NCBI GenBank assembly: GCA_012064385.1
Contig: QRDG01000934.1
Span: 62,001-126,000, forward strand
Length of the DNA: 64,000 nt
Source of the DNA: Puccinellia tenuiflora
Lineage: Eukaryota > Streptophyta > Magnoliopsida > Poales > Poaceae
Reading direction: 5' to 3'
Numbering within the stretch: the first letter of the stretch is position 1; each line of letters begins with the position of its first letter. The translations under genes and the position numbers were made by a program. This document shows positions 1-11,870 of this stretch, one piece after another. The notes under the pieces were generated by a model. That model ran no database searches. It worked only from the letters and a program-made list of their open reading frames with translations, and was not told the DNA's origin.

Positions 1-967
1 TCTTTGTCATAGCTAGATTAAGTTCGTGTTATAATCTTGTCAATTACCCAGCTGTAATTTGTTTACCCATCATATGAATGTTCTATTTACTCGAGAGACT
101 CCACTAGTGAACCCATGGCCCCCGGTCCATCTTTTTACATTGATTGCAACATTTATTCATCACTTTTCACCATCATTACTCCTCTGGTCCATTTTCATAA
201 TTCATCTATTTCACTATACAATTAACCGTTGGGGGCAAAGTATTTTGGTTGAGTGTGTGCAGGTCCACGTTTGTTGAAGATTAAGCGCCAGAGATCTTCA
301 ACATTCACTTTGTTGTTGATTTCAAGGTACTACTGGTTCGATAAACCTCGGTTCGTTATTGAGGGAAAACTGCTGCTTGCTACATCTCCCCCTTCGCTTG
401 GGGCACCATCCAACTCTTCATCAGTAGCAATCAGGTACCCGTGGGGCAGGTGGGCGGCCCACCTGCCAGTCTCGTCTCCTTGCCTTGTTCGTCTTTTTGG
501 TGGGCCCACCGCTGGTGGACCCACTTTGGCCGCATAAGGGGAACCCCATGTTCCACTGTTGCGACAGTTCCATTATCTTTACTATAAAGGATGGATCCGT
601 GGTAAATGCCTAGTGTCACACTTGTGACTAATTACATGAAAATGCCACCGCAAAGCCTATCCCTTACTTTTCTCTGACAACACAACAACCTCTCTCCTTC
701 GGTTCTTATCTCACGAGATTGCATTCCTTAAAAAATGGCTAACAACTCTTATCTAAAAAAATAGTTGACAAACCTTATCCTATCATAAAAAATGCCCCAG
801 AAGAAGGATGCGGCTTGCTTGTCCATGCGTTACGTGACCAGCACCCAGGTCTTCCGAAGCTTTTCTCGCGAACTCGTATATCTTTCTCAAGACAAATGAT
901 AATGCAGACTAATAACTAATCGCCCGCAATACTCGCAAGTGCCCCGCTTTGCAACATCCATATCTAG

Positions 968-978
968 CTATATATATC
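968..978 (+). promoter_or_regulatory. Possible TATA box
   Basis: The run ctatatatatc is followed by a CA-rich, untranslated-leader-like stretch (about 985-1080). It could be the core promoter of a plus-strand transcript crossing the GC-rich block at 1140-1430. No good plus-strand reading frame follows, so the call is weak. Confidence 0.25.
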
Positions 979-1205
979 TCCTCACAACACGTACAACACC
1001 AACAACTTCCCTGAAAATAGCCACCGTAGTTACTCTCTTGCCGTAAGAAAGAAACACTATTATCTCAACAACTAAAAAAGCAAATCTCTTTATCTTGTGT
1101 CCCTCCTATCAAGTCATAGAACCAACACTGAGCCTACACACGCTTTCGGCGGCGTGACCAGCCTGCACCCGAAGAGGAAGCCGGGTCGTGTCAAGCCTCC
1201 TCCTT

Positions 1206-1361
1206 CTATGCATCCGGCTTGTCGACGATGGACGAGACCAGCGCGTCTTCGGTGACGGCGATGGTGGCGATCGCGTAGGCCGGGTCGATGGTGGCGGAGT
1301 CCGTGATGGCCTCCGGCGGCGCCGCGTGCGTCCGTGGCCTTGTTGCCGGCCACATTGCCAT
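1206..1361 (-). CDS. Small unrecognised reading frame (51 aa) or gene fragment
   Basis: The minus strand carries a 51-codon frame beginning MAMWPATRPRTH and ending SSIVDKPDA. I do not recognise it. It stands out because codons of the stretch EAITDSATIDPAYAIATIAV almost all end in G or C, which is typical of real coding sequence in GC-rich grass genes and unlike the AT-rich flanks. The opposite strand is open over 1188-1430, but its translation is Arg/Gly-rich low-complexity sequence. A possible TATA box at 968 points the other way, so an antisense gene relic or a degraded gene end are both possible. Low confidence. Confidence 0.25.
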   Translation of the reverse strand: MAMWPATRPRTHAAPPEAITDSATIDPAYAIATIAVTEDALVSSIVDKPDA

Positions 1362-4300
1362 ACCTACGCCGCCTGGGCCGTGCTCCTCGTCGTCATGAAT
1401 TATTGTAGAAGAGACAGAGAGGAAAGATAGGGAGGCTTTAAGCGAGCAGTTAGGTGTGATGACACGTCATGTGGGGTCGTTTCTTGTGTATGTACATTTA
1501 CGTATGTAGTTTATTGTGTAACACCATTTTGTACTACTGGTGTGATGTTTAATTTACAATGTCATTCCTGTGTATGTACCTTGGTACTTGGCTCGAATAT
1601 GATCGTGTATGTACTCGGTATTGCTTGACTGGACTTTCTCAGAAGCACATGAGTTTTATTGAGCTGTTTGACATGACCGGGCTCACTTTCCATGCGCGTT
1701 TGTCTCTAAGTTATTGTGTGTTCCTTCACTGGAAGTAAATTATCACTAGGATCGGTATGAAGTTAGAATATACTCAGCGCTCTGAATTTTTTTGTTCCCG
1801 ATTGTTTCAGGATCATGCTTTTCTTTTCTTTACATCATCACTAGACTGGTGTTGCGGCTAGGATGTGCCTATTCAACGGTAAATCCAATTAGATGTCATG
1901 TTTCTTAATTTAGTCTGGCTACTTCTTTTGGTGTAACCAATAGATATGAACAAGGAATAAAGCATTCCGATAATGCACCTGCCCTTTGAATTTGCACTCA
2001 TGAAAGGACACAGGTTGTCATATCAAAACCGCTTTTTTTTTCTCTCTTCTCCTTTTGTGCTTTGAACTAATGGGCCCCATAATATCCTTCTTTCATTTGT
2101 GGTGTGTGCACTTGATGTGTGTTGTGGCTTGGAAAATTGCAACCACTCAATGCAATAGTTTCTGGTGAACAAAACCGCAATGTTAATCTCCTGTTCGAGA
2201 GCAAAAGCCTGGTACTTTTCATACACCTTTTGACTGAACCGAACCACGGCAGCAGCTCCTGTATGTAGAAGAAAAGGTAAAACATCTTGCAGGCAATGAA
2301 CACTTGTTCGATTAGGACTCGCCGAGAAACCGTGAATGTGATCTCGATCCTTTGACTTGCTGAAAGCTTATTATCCCAATCTCGTGAAGAAAACGAAGGC
2401 AAGCATAAAGGAGAGAAGAGACTCCGCGTCTAATTACAGTGACCTGCCCCAGAAACGCCACCATGAAAACCAGCCGGTTTCTCGACCGCAAGTTGAGGAG
2501 TTAAACCCACGAGACAGACGGCACAGTGAACCTGAAAACACACCGCCTGATTGAGCAGACACTTGAGAGATCGATGTGTTAACTTGGAAGCGCTGTGGTT
2601 GTTGGCGATAAACGCCAAGATCTATCCGTGCATATGTTCGTGATCGACGAACAGTCGTTTGATTGACGCACTGTTGCACCCAACACAGAACATTAGATAT
2701 CGATCTGTCTACTTGCTCCTTCATACATACATACACTGTTGCATCCAGCCACAAGATTCTGTACGTTATGCGTTGAGGTCGGCAGAATCTCCAGCAACCC
2801 ACAGATACAATGTGCTGGCAACGTTAATTATGCATTTTCCAGATGATAGAGCGCGCCAAGCGCATTAGCGCGAAACATACAGATCATTGTTCTATTTATT
2901 TATATATAAACCCTAGCTTGTCTGAAGATAAAGAATTCAGACATCTTTATCAAGGAAAAGCAAAGGTACATATACGATTTCGCCCCCAACATAGAACTAT
3001 ACATTTTGTAATCCTAGTCACGAAAACAATGATGGAACAGCTGGGAAACGAGGAGAAGAAAAAAAAATCTCCGGGAGGTTAGCAAAGACAGGTTGGTCCA
3101 GGTGGTACGCAGCTGAAAACAACCACCACTAGCCTCCAAAAACTTGAGGGATTTGGGTGCATGAACTACAGCCTAAATCCAGATGATGAGCTTGTGGCTG
3201 CAACGTTTGCAGCGTATCAGCACGATCTTCCCCTTATATAAACTTAATGGAATTAAGAGGATTGTGAATACAGATATGCATATATATAAACAGGTCGACG
3301 CAACGCAATTCGTGGGTTTCCGACACGCATCGCTTTCGCGCTCGATATCCCGTGATGCATCCAACACGTCCGGCGGACCCGCCACGATGTGGATGCACGA
3401 TTTTTAAAACTCGCCTGCACACGATCGACTTGCCCGGCTCGACTGCTTCACTGGGATGGATTAGACTGATTCGGCGGCAGTAGAATCTTACACCTGAAGA
3501 GATCCCGTTAAAAAAAAAGCTAAAGATCGAGAAGAAATACAGTATGTTGACATGTGTATGGTTTCGAAAGAATACACGTCTTAAGAGTATTATGTCATAC
3601 TTCTTTTTTTTAGCAAGTGGTATACTTGTCACTTGTTTTTAGAATTTTAGGTGTAACTTGTAAACTTGCTGATGAGGTCTGGCTATTTTGTACGCCCAGT
3701 TACCTACACTCTGATTGCATGGTGTGAAAATGACACGACAAGCCGTAAAAGATTCACTTGTTTGTAACGCGTTACTCCTATGTTTAGCTGCTGGCTGTTG
3801 CCAATAATTGAATAGCATAGCTGTGGCTGCCCTGTCCTCACCAGCAAAGCATCTTCTCTTCTTGTACATTTGTCTGCTAAACGATCGTCCAACCCACCGA
3901 ATTGGACAGTTGCACAAGCTTCTTATATTAAATAGTAACGAGAAGAGTTAGTTGCTCATCAACTATAGGCGGATTTGGTTTAGTGTGATTGCTGCCACAA
4001 CCTATTCCAATTTTGAGCAACCGTTTGGCATGTTGGATTTTTTCTGGGTGGTTCTAAAGATGGACGGTGTTTTTGTGCCGGCAAATTAAAAGAAAGAGTG
4101 AGTTTCATTTTTATCGCAGCCGTTGTTCATTTGTGACACTTATTAACTCATTTAGTAAAGCAAAATCATAAATATACCATATATAATTTTTTTTGAATAA
4201 GGTTTTATTCCATTTTGATATTCTGCATGTTTTGTTAAAATAGACTGGCATTTTAGCTCTACGTGGCGCATCAAAATAGGTAAAGATCGGAGGGTATTAC

Positions 4301-5794
4301 CATCCATAATGTTCATCAATTTGTACATCGGTAGATATACACAAAACGTGTCACATATACTACGACTAACCGAATTAAAAAAACATTCCATTTCAAAAAA
4401 TAATAATTAAAGAAACAATTTATAATTCTAACTTTGTTGTGCGAGTAGAGCATGGAGGCTACTTCCGTATTTCGGTCGAAAGCATGGTAGGACGAAAACC
4501 TAGATGCATGTCTATACCGTCCCGATAAAAAGCATTTTGTCGGAAGTCAGAATATGAGGACGCGGTATCTATAATTCAACCTAAGAGCATCTCCATTCGC
4601 CCTCCCAATAGGTCTTCCTGTAATATCGTTGGATTGTCGCTATTGGGAGCGCCAACACACGTACCGGTGTTCCCAATAGGAGAGAGAGGGTGTGTGGCAA
4701 ATAGAGGCGGACCGTTGGCCTGGTGTTTTTCGTCCGACATGGAGGCTGTGTCCGGTACTCCCCGTCGACTCCTTATGTGTCGGAAATCTGAGGGTGACCC
4801 ATCACATGTCCACCCCCTAGACCCACGGGCGTGACCGAAGACGTTTTTTCTAGATCCGGTACATCTAAGAGCAACTCCAATGCGCCGATCCTTCGACCCT
4901 ATATGCAGGAGTACCACTAACGCGGACCAGCCGGAAACTAGCCCGATTCGTTGGTTACGGCCCAAAAAACCCGTGCATTTTCCTGTGCCGAAAGCGCTCC
5001 TATGGTACACTCGTCGACCGCCCGCTGCATACGGCCAGGTGCGCCCACGCGTGCCCGGTTCCGCGGGAAAACGGCCGTAACGGCCAGGTTACGGTCCCTC
5101 CTTGCCGTCCACGCCCAGTCGGCAGCAGCCATAGAGGGAGGACGTACGGGCGCCTCTATGCAATGACGGATAGGATCGGCGACGCCACAGTCAAGCCCAA
5201 TACTCTAGTCGGCGGTCGCCTTTACTCAATGTCCTCACCACCGATGCTAAAAACGCGTTCGACACATTCACCCATGCCATGTCCACGCACGGCACCTCTC
5301 CACCCACGTCGCCGTCCAAATTGACGCCGGCCGCGGCCGCGGCCAGTAGCACGTGCGTTGCCTCACCGGGTTAACAAGCTGGCCGACGTGGAGGCCACAG
5401 GGGAGCCGGCCGACTGGCTGTAAATAAACGGGTCGGCGGCGTGTTTGGTGCCGCCGATGTCGTTCGTGCGGACGCGCAACGGCCATCGTGCTCGCCGCGC
5501 TCGGGCTTCCAGCTCCGCCGGTGGGCCACCGCGCGCGCAGGCACAGCGCGATCGCGCTGGCTGGCCGAGAGAGCTACGCTGGGATGCACTCTGTGCCTCG
5601 GCCGGCCGGCCCCGATCGGGGGTCCCCGGTCTGTCGCCGTCACGTACCGCTCATGGCTTCCGTGCCCGGCCCTCTCGTTTCGCTTGCGACACCCACGAAA
5701 CTACCCTGATCTCAGCCACTCCATCCGGATATGGACGTCCGTTTCACTCTGCTCCACTACTTACTTTGTCGGGGTAATTAACAACTCTTATGCC

Positions 5795-6208
5795 GAGTGG
5801 AGATTTCGTGCTCCTGGGCACAAGTAATACTGGTGTTTTAAAAAATTCGAAAATACTATTTGCGAGTTTTAAAAAAATGTGAAAAAAAAAATCACAGATG
5901 TAGCTAATGGTGTATTCCACAAACCTACAAAAAATCAACTTAAAATAATTCGTGTACTGTTATACAAAAATGACAAAGTTTTAGATCTAAGTATGTACAT
6001 TTTCAAATCAACAAATTTTATCAGATTTGTCATTTTTCTGTAGCTCGTAATATTAAGTATTTGAACTCGATATTTTACACGTTTGTAGGACACACTATTG
6101 CCTACATCTGGATTTTTTTTCACATTTTTTTGAAACTCGTAAATACGATTTTTGAATTTTTTTTAACTAGCAGGAGCACTGGAGCTCGGGAGCCACTACG
6201 ACTTTCCG
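5795..6208. mobile_element. Mutator-type MITE (fold-back, ~414 bp) upstream of remorin
   Basis: The two ends are inverted copies: the left arm (about 5806-5910) and the reverse complement of the right arm (about 6100-6195) share a gtgctcct motif, an aaaaaattcaaaaa-type run and the order aaaaaaatgtgaaaaaa then cagatgtag. The element is flanked on both sides by ctcttatgcc (5785-5794 and 6209-6218), a perfect 10-bp direct repeat. That length fits the 9-11 bp target duplications of the Mutator superfamily. There is no coding capacity. It ends about 490 bp before the remorin start codon and may contribute to that promoter region. Confidence 0.7.
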
Positions 6209-6694
6209 CTCTTATGCCAAATATTTGTCAGGAACATGTCAAGAAATATTTTGTCAGGAGGAGGAAGGGAGCGTGCAATCGAATTTGTCTCCAGCGCAAC
6301 TGCAGCAGCACACGCGAGATAGACGTGCCCAGTTTTGTGCATTTCGAGAAAGAACGAAACTTTGCCGTAAAATACATACGCAGCCGTGCCATCATGGGTA
6401 AAGAACCGGCCCTGGAGCGAGGGAGCTGGACACCCAGCTGCCCAAATTCGGCGGAATCCGAGGCCCTCTTTTGTCAGAAACACGCCCCCTTTGCTTGCAG
6501 CTACCCCTCCCTCGGCCAGCTCTCCAGCCTTGTTTGTCCAGGCACGTCGACACACACAATCCAGCCGGCCGCTGCTGTTATTAGTACGCGCCACCACCAC
6601 CACCACGCCGGTAAGCCAGCCCCCACACACCTCCAGCCCCACGACGCCAACAGCAACAGCTAAGCTACCACCGAACGTCTAGCTAGCAATCGCC

Positions 6695-9600
6695 ATGGCT
6701 GCGGAGGAGCCCAAGAAGGTGGAGGCGGCGCCCGAGCCCGCGCCCGAGCCCGTGGCGGCCCCGGCGGCCGTCCCAGCCCCCGAGCCGGAGGCCCCCGCCA
6801 AGGACGTCACCGAGGAGAAGGCCGTCGTCCCCGCGCCCGCCGCGGAGGAGGAGAAGCCGGCCGTCGATGACTCCAAGGCCCTCGTCCCCATCGAGAGTGA
6901 GTAGCTCTTATCTATGGCCGCGCGTTTGTCCTTTTTTTTTCTCACTGTGCAAATACTCCAATTCCCGTGCCTGTTTGGTCGAGACCTGTGATGGAATTTT
7001 GGGAAGGGGGTGGGTGTGCTAGGATCTCGGAGGAACAGGTTGATTCGTTCTTCCCTGTACTTCTTCATGGTAGCCCAGCTGTGAAGTGCAGTGGTAGTAC
7101 TAGGTGTTTTTTTTTTCCGGAAAAAGGGGATAGCCCCGGCCTCTGCATCGATTGAGGTAGTACCAGGTACTCATGATGATCCTTGGATGTTTGCCTTGCT
7201 CTTTTTTTTTCTTTTTCTTTGCTTACTCTCTGTACTTTCCTTGGCGTGGTTTCTGCTCTTGTTGTGACTTGTGACAGACTGACAGGCCTAGGGTACGATT
7301 GATTCGGTAATATTCCGTCGGATAACGTGTGTGTGTTGATGGAAAATACTTTGGTTGGTTAAGATTTTCGATTGATTTGTGGTTTCACCGCTTTGAACTC
7401 ACCTTCTCTTTATGTGATTATTATTCTTTCTCGACTGTTTTCTTCTGAAACATATCCCAGCTGCTTTGGTGTTGCCAATCGCTGACTATTCCTGTAAATT
7501 TTCCGACTTCTAAATGATTTCGTTTTGCAACGGTGGTGTAATCATGGTTGCAGAGTAATTCCTTTCTAGTGCTGCAGAACGAACATAAATAGCATCTTAG
7601 GAGTTAGGACAACACACATAGGCTGGCAGCTGGTTGATGCTAGGCATGTATAGCTTCACTCGAATCTATCTTTCCAAAAGTATTTCAGGTTGGAATTGAG
7701 AAAGGATAGTTTTTGGAACTTTCCTCAATTCTTCACTTCCCTTTACCTTTTTTTTTTTTGCCTCTTCTCTCCATTCTCTCTCCCTCTCACTCTTATCCAT
7801 CCCAGATTCCCAGTTTCCCTTTCTGGGGAGTCTCAATTTCCCTTTAACACCATAGAAAGTGTCCAAAATGTTATGCTGGGAGAAAAAGAGCTAAACAGAA
7901 ACCATAGGCACATGAAGAAAAACCTTTGCTCACCTTCGGCTCTGTTTTCTGGATTACCTGCATGTTCTATGCATATTTCATCAAACCATATAGGTAGAAG
8001 TAGTTAATGTTTGGGTTTGGAACAGACAAAGTTATGTACATGTGTAATTTACTAACCGAGAAATCATGCTACAAAAAACAAAGAAATCACGATACTTAGC
8101 TACAAGCTTTCAAACTTTTTTTTTTTGCACCTGGTAGCTCTAAGGATTATCACCGCGCTGGAGACCCAAGTCAAGTATATTCAGAACACTGTTCATTGGA
8201 TGCTGAAAGTTTAGTGTATGAATGTATGATGTCACTGTTTGGCCATTCCTTGATCCAGAAGGACTGGGTTAGCTTCCGTCTTACTATGTTTGCCTATGTG
8301 GTTGGAGAAGTTCAGAGAAAAAGATAAGACCTACGCAAGACATAATAGCGTAGATGCCTAGATGGTGCAAATAAACTGTTGAAGTCTTGCTCTTGGCACT
8401 TGGAAGATAAGCTATCTGAGCACCACTGCGCAAATAACCTCTAAACAAACTTGTCGCATTTTGGCGTTCTGAATGTTTTTGCCGTTCTCAAAAGTAAAGT
8501 CTATATGCTCTGTGAAAGATAATGTTAATATCATAACATATAAACTTGCAATGCTAATTTATTTTTCAAATTGAGGAGTTCCCTGCTCCCAATTTCATTT
8601 GCATGAGAATGGATGTTAATTGATGGCTGAAAAACATTTAACATCTTGCAGACAGCTGCTAGCTCTTACTGCACAATCTTATATCAAATAATGATGTGGA
8701 AACTCTTGCTCATTAAATATCTCTCTGCTTTCTGTGTACCAGAGATTGCAGATGAACCTGTTGCTGAGAAACCTGCCGATGAGAAGCCCGCACATGGGGG
8801 CTCAAATGACAGAGGTAATTTTTAATAATTTGAAATTTCTCCTTGTTGTGGAGTACAAATATGCTGACAAAACCTGAAAAAACTCTTCCCAGATATCGCT
8901 CTCACAAGGGTGGAAACAGAGAAGAGGAACTCTCTAATTAAGGCATGGGAGGAGAATGAGAAGACAAAGGCTGAGAACAAGTATAGTACTTCTATCCATT
9001 CGTAAATCAGTATGCTTTTTCTTATGTTTGAGTTACCACTAATATGTTATGCTGGATTTGCGTATCTCAGTAGAGATCTTTAGCCATTTGAATAGTTTCA
9101 ACCATGAACGGAACCTCTATACAGCATCATGTTAATATATATCTAGTCTTGCTCCCAAGACAGTGGAGGATATGCAAATGCCGTCGCCTAAGAGCAACTA
9201 ACCTTACACACATTAAACTTACCCGGAATATCATGTGAACAAGTAATTGCGTTATGAAGAAAATGAAGTTCTATACTCGTAACTAAAAAATGTTGTTGAA
9301 CACATTCGTTAAGTAGATGATATAAAATGAAATGTCCTAACATTGAGTCACGTGAATGTCGCAGGGCTGCTAAAAAGGTATCCGCTATTCTTTCATGGGA
9401 GAACACCAAGAAAGCAAACATTGAAGCTCAACTGAGGAAGGTTGAGGTAAAATTTCATTGTTAGCATATTCCAGCCCATTCTTGGGTGATTCTGTAGACT
9501 TATCAATATCTATCTGCAATTCCCACTACGGCACTATTTTCATATGGTATCCTGCGAACTAAAGTTGATAAATGTGCATGTCTTCAGGAGGAATTAGAAA

Positions 9601-9788
9601 AGAAGAAGGCCGAATACGCAGAGAAGATGAAGAACAAGGCTGCACTCATCCACAAGGAAGCTGAAGAGAAAAGAGCGATGGTTGAGGCCAAGAAAGGTGA
9701 GGAGCTCCTCAAAGCCGAGGAGATGGCCGCCAAGTACCGCGCAACCGGAAACTCTCCCAAGAAATCCATGGGATGTTTTGGGGCCTAA
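6695..9788 (+). CDS. Remorin family protein (5 exons, 214 aa)
   Basis: Exons by GT-AG junctions: 6695-6896, 8743-8814, 8893-8980, 9365-9446 and 9588-9788; together 645 nt, in frame throughout. The start is the first ATG after a 5' leader, in cgccatggc context. Residues 1-65 are a Pro/Ala/Glu-rich, probably disordered region. The C-terminal half is a Lys/Glu-rich helical region (remorin C domain) containing KAWEENEKTKAENKAAKK and KKAEYAEKMKNKAALIHKEA, ending in GCFGA. In remorins this C-terminal Cys-containing anchor (often palmitoylated) holds the protein on the cytosolic face of plasma-membrane nanodomains, where the family affects signalling, plasmodesmata and responses to microbes. Intron 1 is long (about 1.85 kb). 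The length matches canonical plant remorins and no defects are visible. Confidence 0.93.
6897..8742 (+). other. Long first intron of the remorin gene
   Basis: The donor GTGAGT at 6897 and the acceptor CAG ending at 8742 join a Lys codon across the junction (…PIE|K|IADEP). The intron is T-rich with several poly-T runs and contains no convincing gene. Long first introns near the start codon often carry enhancing activity in grass genes; that is inference here. Confidence 0.7.
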
Positions 9789-10188
9789 AAAAAGTTCCCT
9801 GGTCACAAACGGGGCAAGAATGTAGTGTTCATCCGTGGTTGCTTGCTTCCTTTTTCTTTCACCCGTCCAAGTGTGTAGTGTGCCTTGTGTGTAAAGTCTT
9901 CTGTTGCTGTATATACATATTGCTTCCCAAGACAGGTTTCTGGTGGTGTACATCTTTGATGCTTGACAATCAACATTCTTATGTGTAGTTAAGAAGTCAC
10001 ACTGTTATTGCTGTTGACATTTAAGCAGTCTTAATTTTGATCTCATCCTAGTAGTGTTGATGTTCTTAGGTTAACTAGCACGGTTGCCGAGTTGTGAGAT
10101 CATCATCTTCATTATGTCAAAAATATAAAGTTCGTTTTCGTATTTTATACAGATATTTTTCTCACATTTACCTACTTCGGTGTAAAAT

Positions 10189-10374
10189 ACAAGACGTTTA
10201 GACATGGATATATGCGTAGCTTTGACAATTTATATAATATTATGTTGCTAAGAACGTCGGAGAATAATTATGAATCAGTTTACAAGACGTTTAGGCATGG
10301 ATATATGCGTAGCTTTGACAATTTATATACTATTATGTTGCTAAGAACCACGGAGAATAATTATGAATCATTTT
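10189..10374. repeat. Tandem duplication, 93-bp unit
   Basis: Two adjacent copies begin with acaagacgttta at 10189 and 10282 and differ at only a few bases over about 90 bp. They lie about 400 bp downstream of the remorin stop codon. A shorter near-duplication (cctgtatatacagtta / ctgtatagacagttaa) follows at about 10405-10475. Confidence 0.8.
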
Positions 10375-10479
10375 AGGCACCTCTAGTGATATTTTTTTCA
10401 ATAACCTGTATATACAGTTACGCATAGAGCTATAATCTGTATAGACAGTTAAGCATAGAGTTGTAAATAACCTGTATTT

Positions 10480-11870
10480 TTTTAGCAGGATACTGCTTTA
10501 CCCACTTGACAAGTGAGTGCATGGATAGATTCCCCACTTCTTTTCGGCTTCCTGGATGGTTTTCGCAAGAAGCTATCCTCCCCCAAGCTTTCTGACGATG
10601 TCGCATTAAAATTTAGATAGGCTTCCAAATTAATTTAGATTAAATTATTCCGGAAGCCTATGTTTCTCTGGGAAGATGGAGGGAGGGCAACTTCCTAGAG
10701 AAGCCGCCAAAAGAACCTGATGAGCCTACAAGCATTCACATGATTTGGGTAAATTACAGGACTGCCAGTATACAAGTTTAGATATTTCTTTTAAAAAACA
10801 ACAATACAAGCCTAAAATTTTAGAGCCTTAAAAAAACAGGTAAGAGTTTAACAAGAAACAGGTAACACACACGGAAGTCACAAATGGAGGCCGAGCTTTT
10901 GGGAGCACACCAGACAACACAATAATATAAGCCTTACATGCAGGAACTAGTGACTTAAAGTGGAAGAGCCATAAAGGAAAATTATCAGTGTGACTCCTAA
11001 TATAAACATGTTGACAGAAATTGCAAAACTGAAATACCAGAAACATACTGACACCTTGGTTATCACCCATGCAGAGTATAAAATATATAAAAACCGTAAT
11101 CCTTTCCAAGAAAACGAAAACTACAACTTAAACTTGGTTACTTTGAGCACTCTACAATGGATAAAACAGTTTAATTATCATAGCTGCAGCACATGGATAC
11201 AGACAGAATATCAGATACAGCTATTTTCTTGCAAAAACAGGTTTTCTATCAAAGAAGGCAACTAAAGAACCTGCCTATACAATGACTCACCTGACAAATT
11301 TCAAACTAATACCAATTAGCTAATGTCAATTATCAACTACATGTAGCATGCTGCTACCTGATACATAAAGTTAGCGTAGGGGGAAATATACAAGTACTTG
11401 CTCCCCTCAAACACATTAGAATTGCAATTACTTGAGCTGGACCATGAAGATGCCATATGATGTCCGTGCAAAAATCGCAGTGCCAACTCAACCTCCAGGT
11501 CTTCAGACATCATTGCTCTTTGCACCGAAAATAAATCGTGCACGTCCTTAATCTTGCATCGCAGCGCCACCAGAATCAGTCTCCTTAGACCATAAATGGA
11601 TGCTAGATCAATGCGCAGTGACATAGCCAAGCGTGTTATCCTCTGCTGGCATGAGATAGATATCACCCTCAAATTAAGAGGAATATTACCTCTGGCATCT
11701 CAGTCCTGACTAACCTCTTATTGCCCAAATGGAACTTGAGAATACTGTTCTGATATGACAACTAGTACAAGTTACCACACAATTCCAAAGTTCCAAACTG
11801 CATTCAGAGTACCTGAATTCATGTTTTGCTGTCTAGAATGCTGGAATGGTTACAGGCTGAATATCATGTC
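10480..11870. other. Spacer and probable 3' region of the receptor kinase gene
   Basis: This stretch lies between the remorin end and the stop codon of the minus-strand receptor kinase. I see no convincing gene; the minus-strand frames at 10828-11109 and 11337-11672 have no recognisable domain. The part nearest 11870 probably holds the 3' untranslated region of the receptor kinase transcript. Confidence 0.5.

Larger units (their letters stand above)
1..5784. other. Intergenic DNA, no supported gene
   Basis: I find no convincing protein-coding gene here apart from the weak small frame listed at 1206-1361. The reading frames that exist are short, lack plant-like codon bias and overlap one another on both strands. 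A GC-rich stretch lies at about 4580-5760 and contains gagcatctcca / gagcaactccaa motifs (about 4586 and 4869), which resemble ends of grass MITEs, but I could not pair them into an element. The rest looks like ordinary AT-rich intergenic DNA. Confidence 0.5.

Noticed and set aside
2357..2868. Short open frames near 2357-2554, 2434-2802 and 2659-2868
   Set aside because: No domain, no codon bias, overlapping on opposite strands.
6061..6663. 200-codon plus-strand frame upstream of remorin
   Set aside because: It starts inside the MITE, crosses its border and the remorin promoter/leader, and shows no domain or codon bias.
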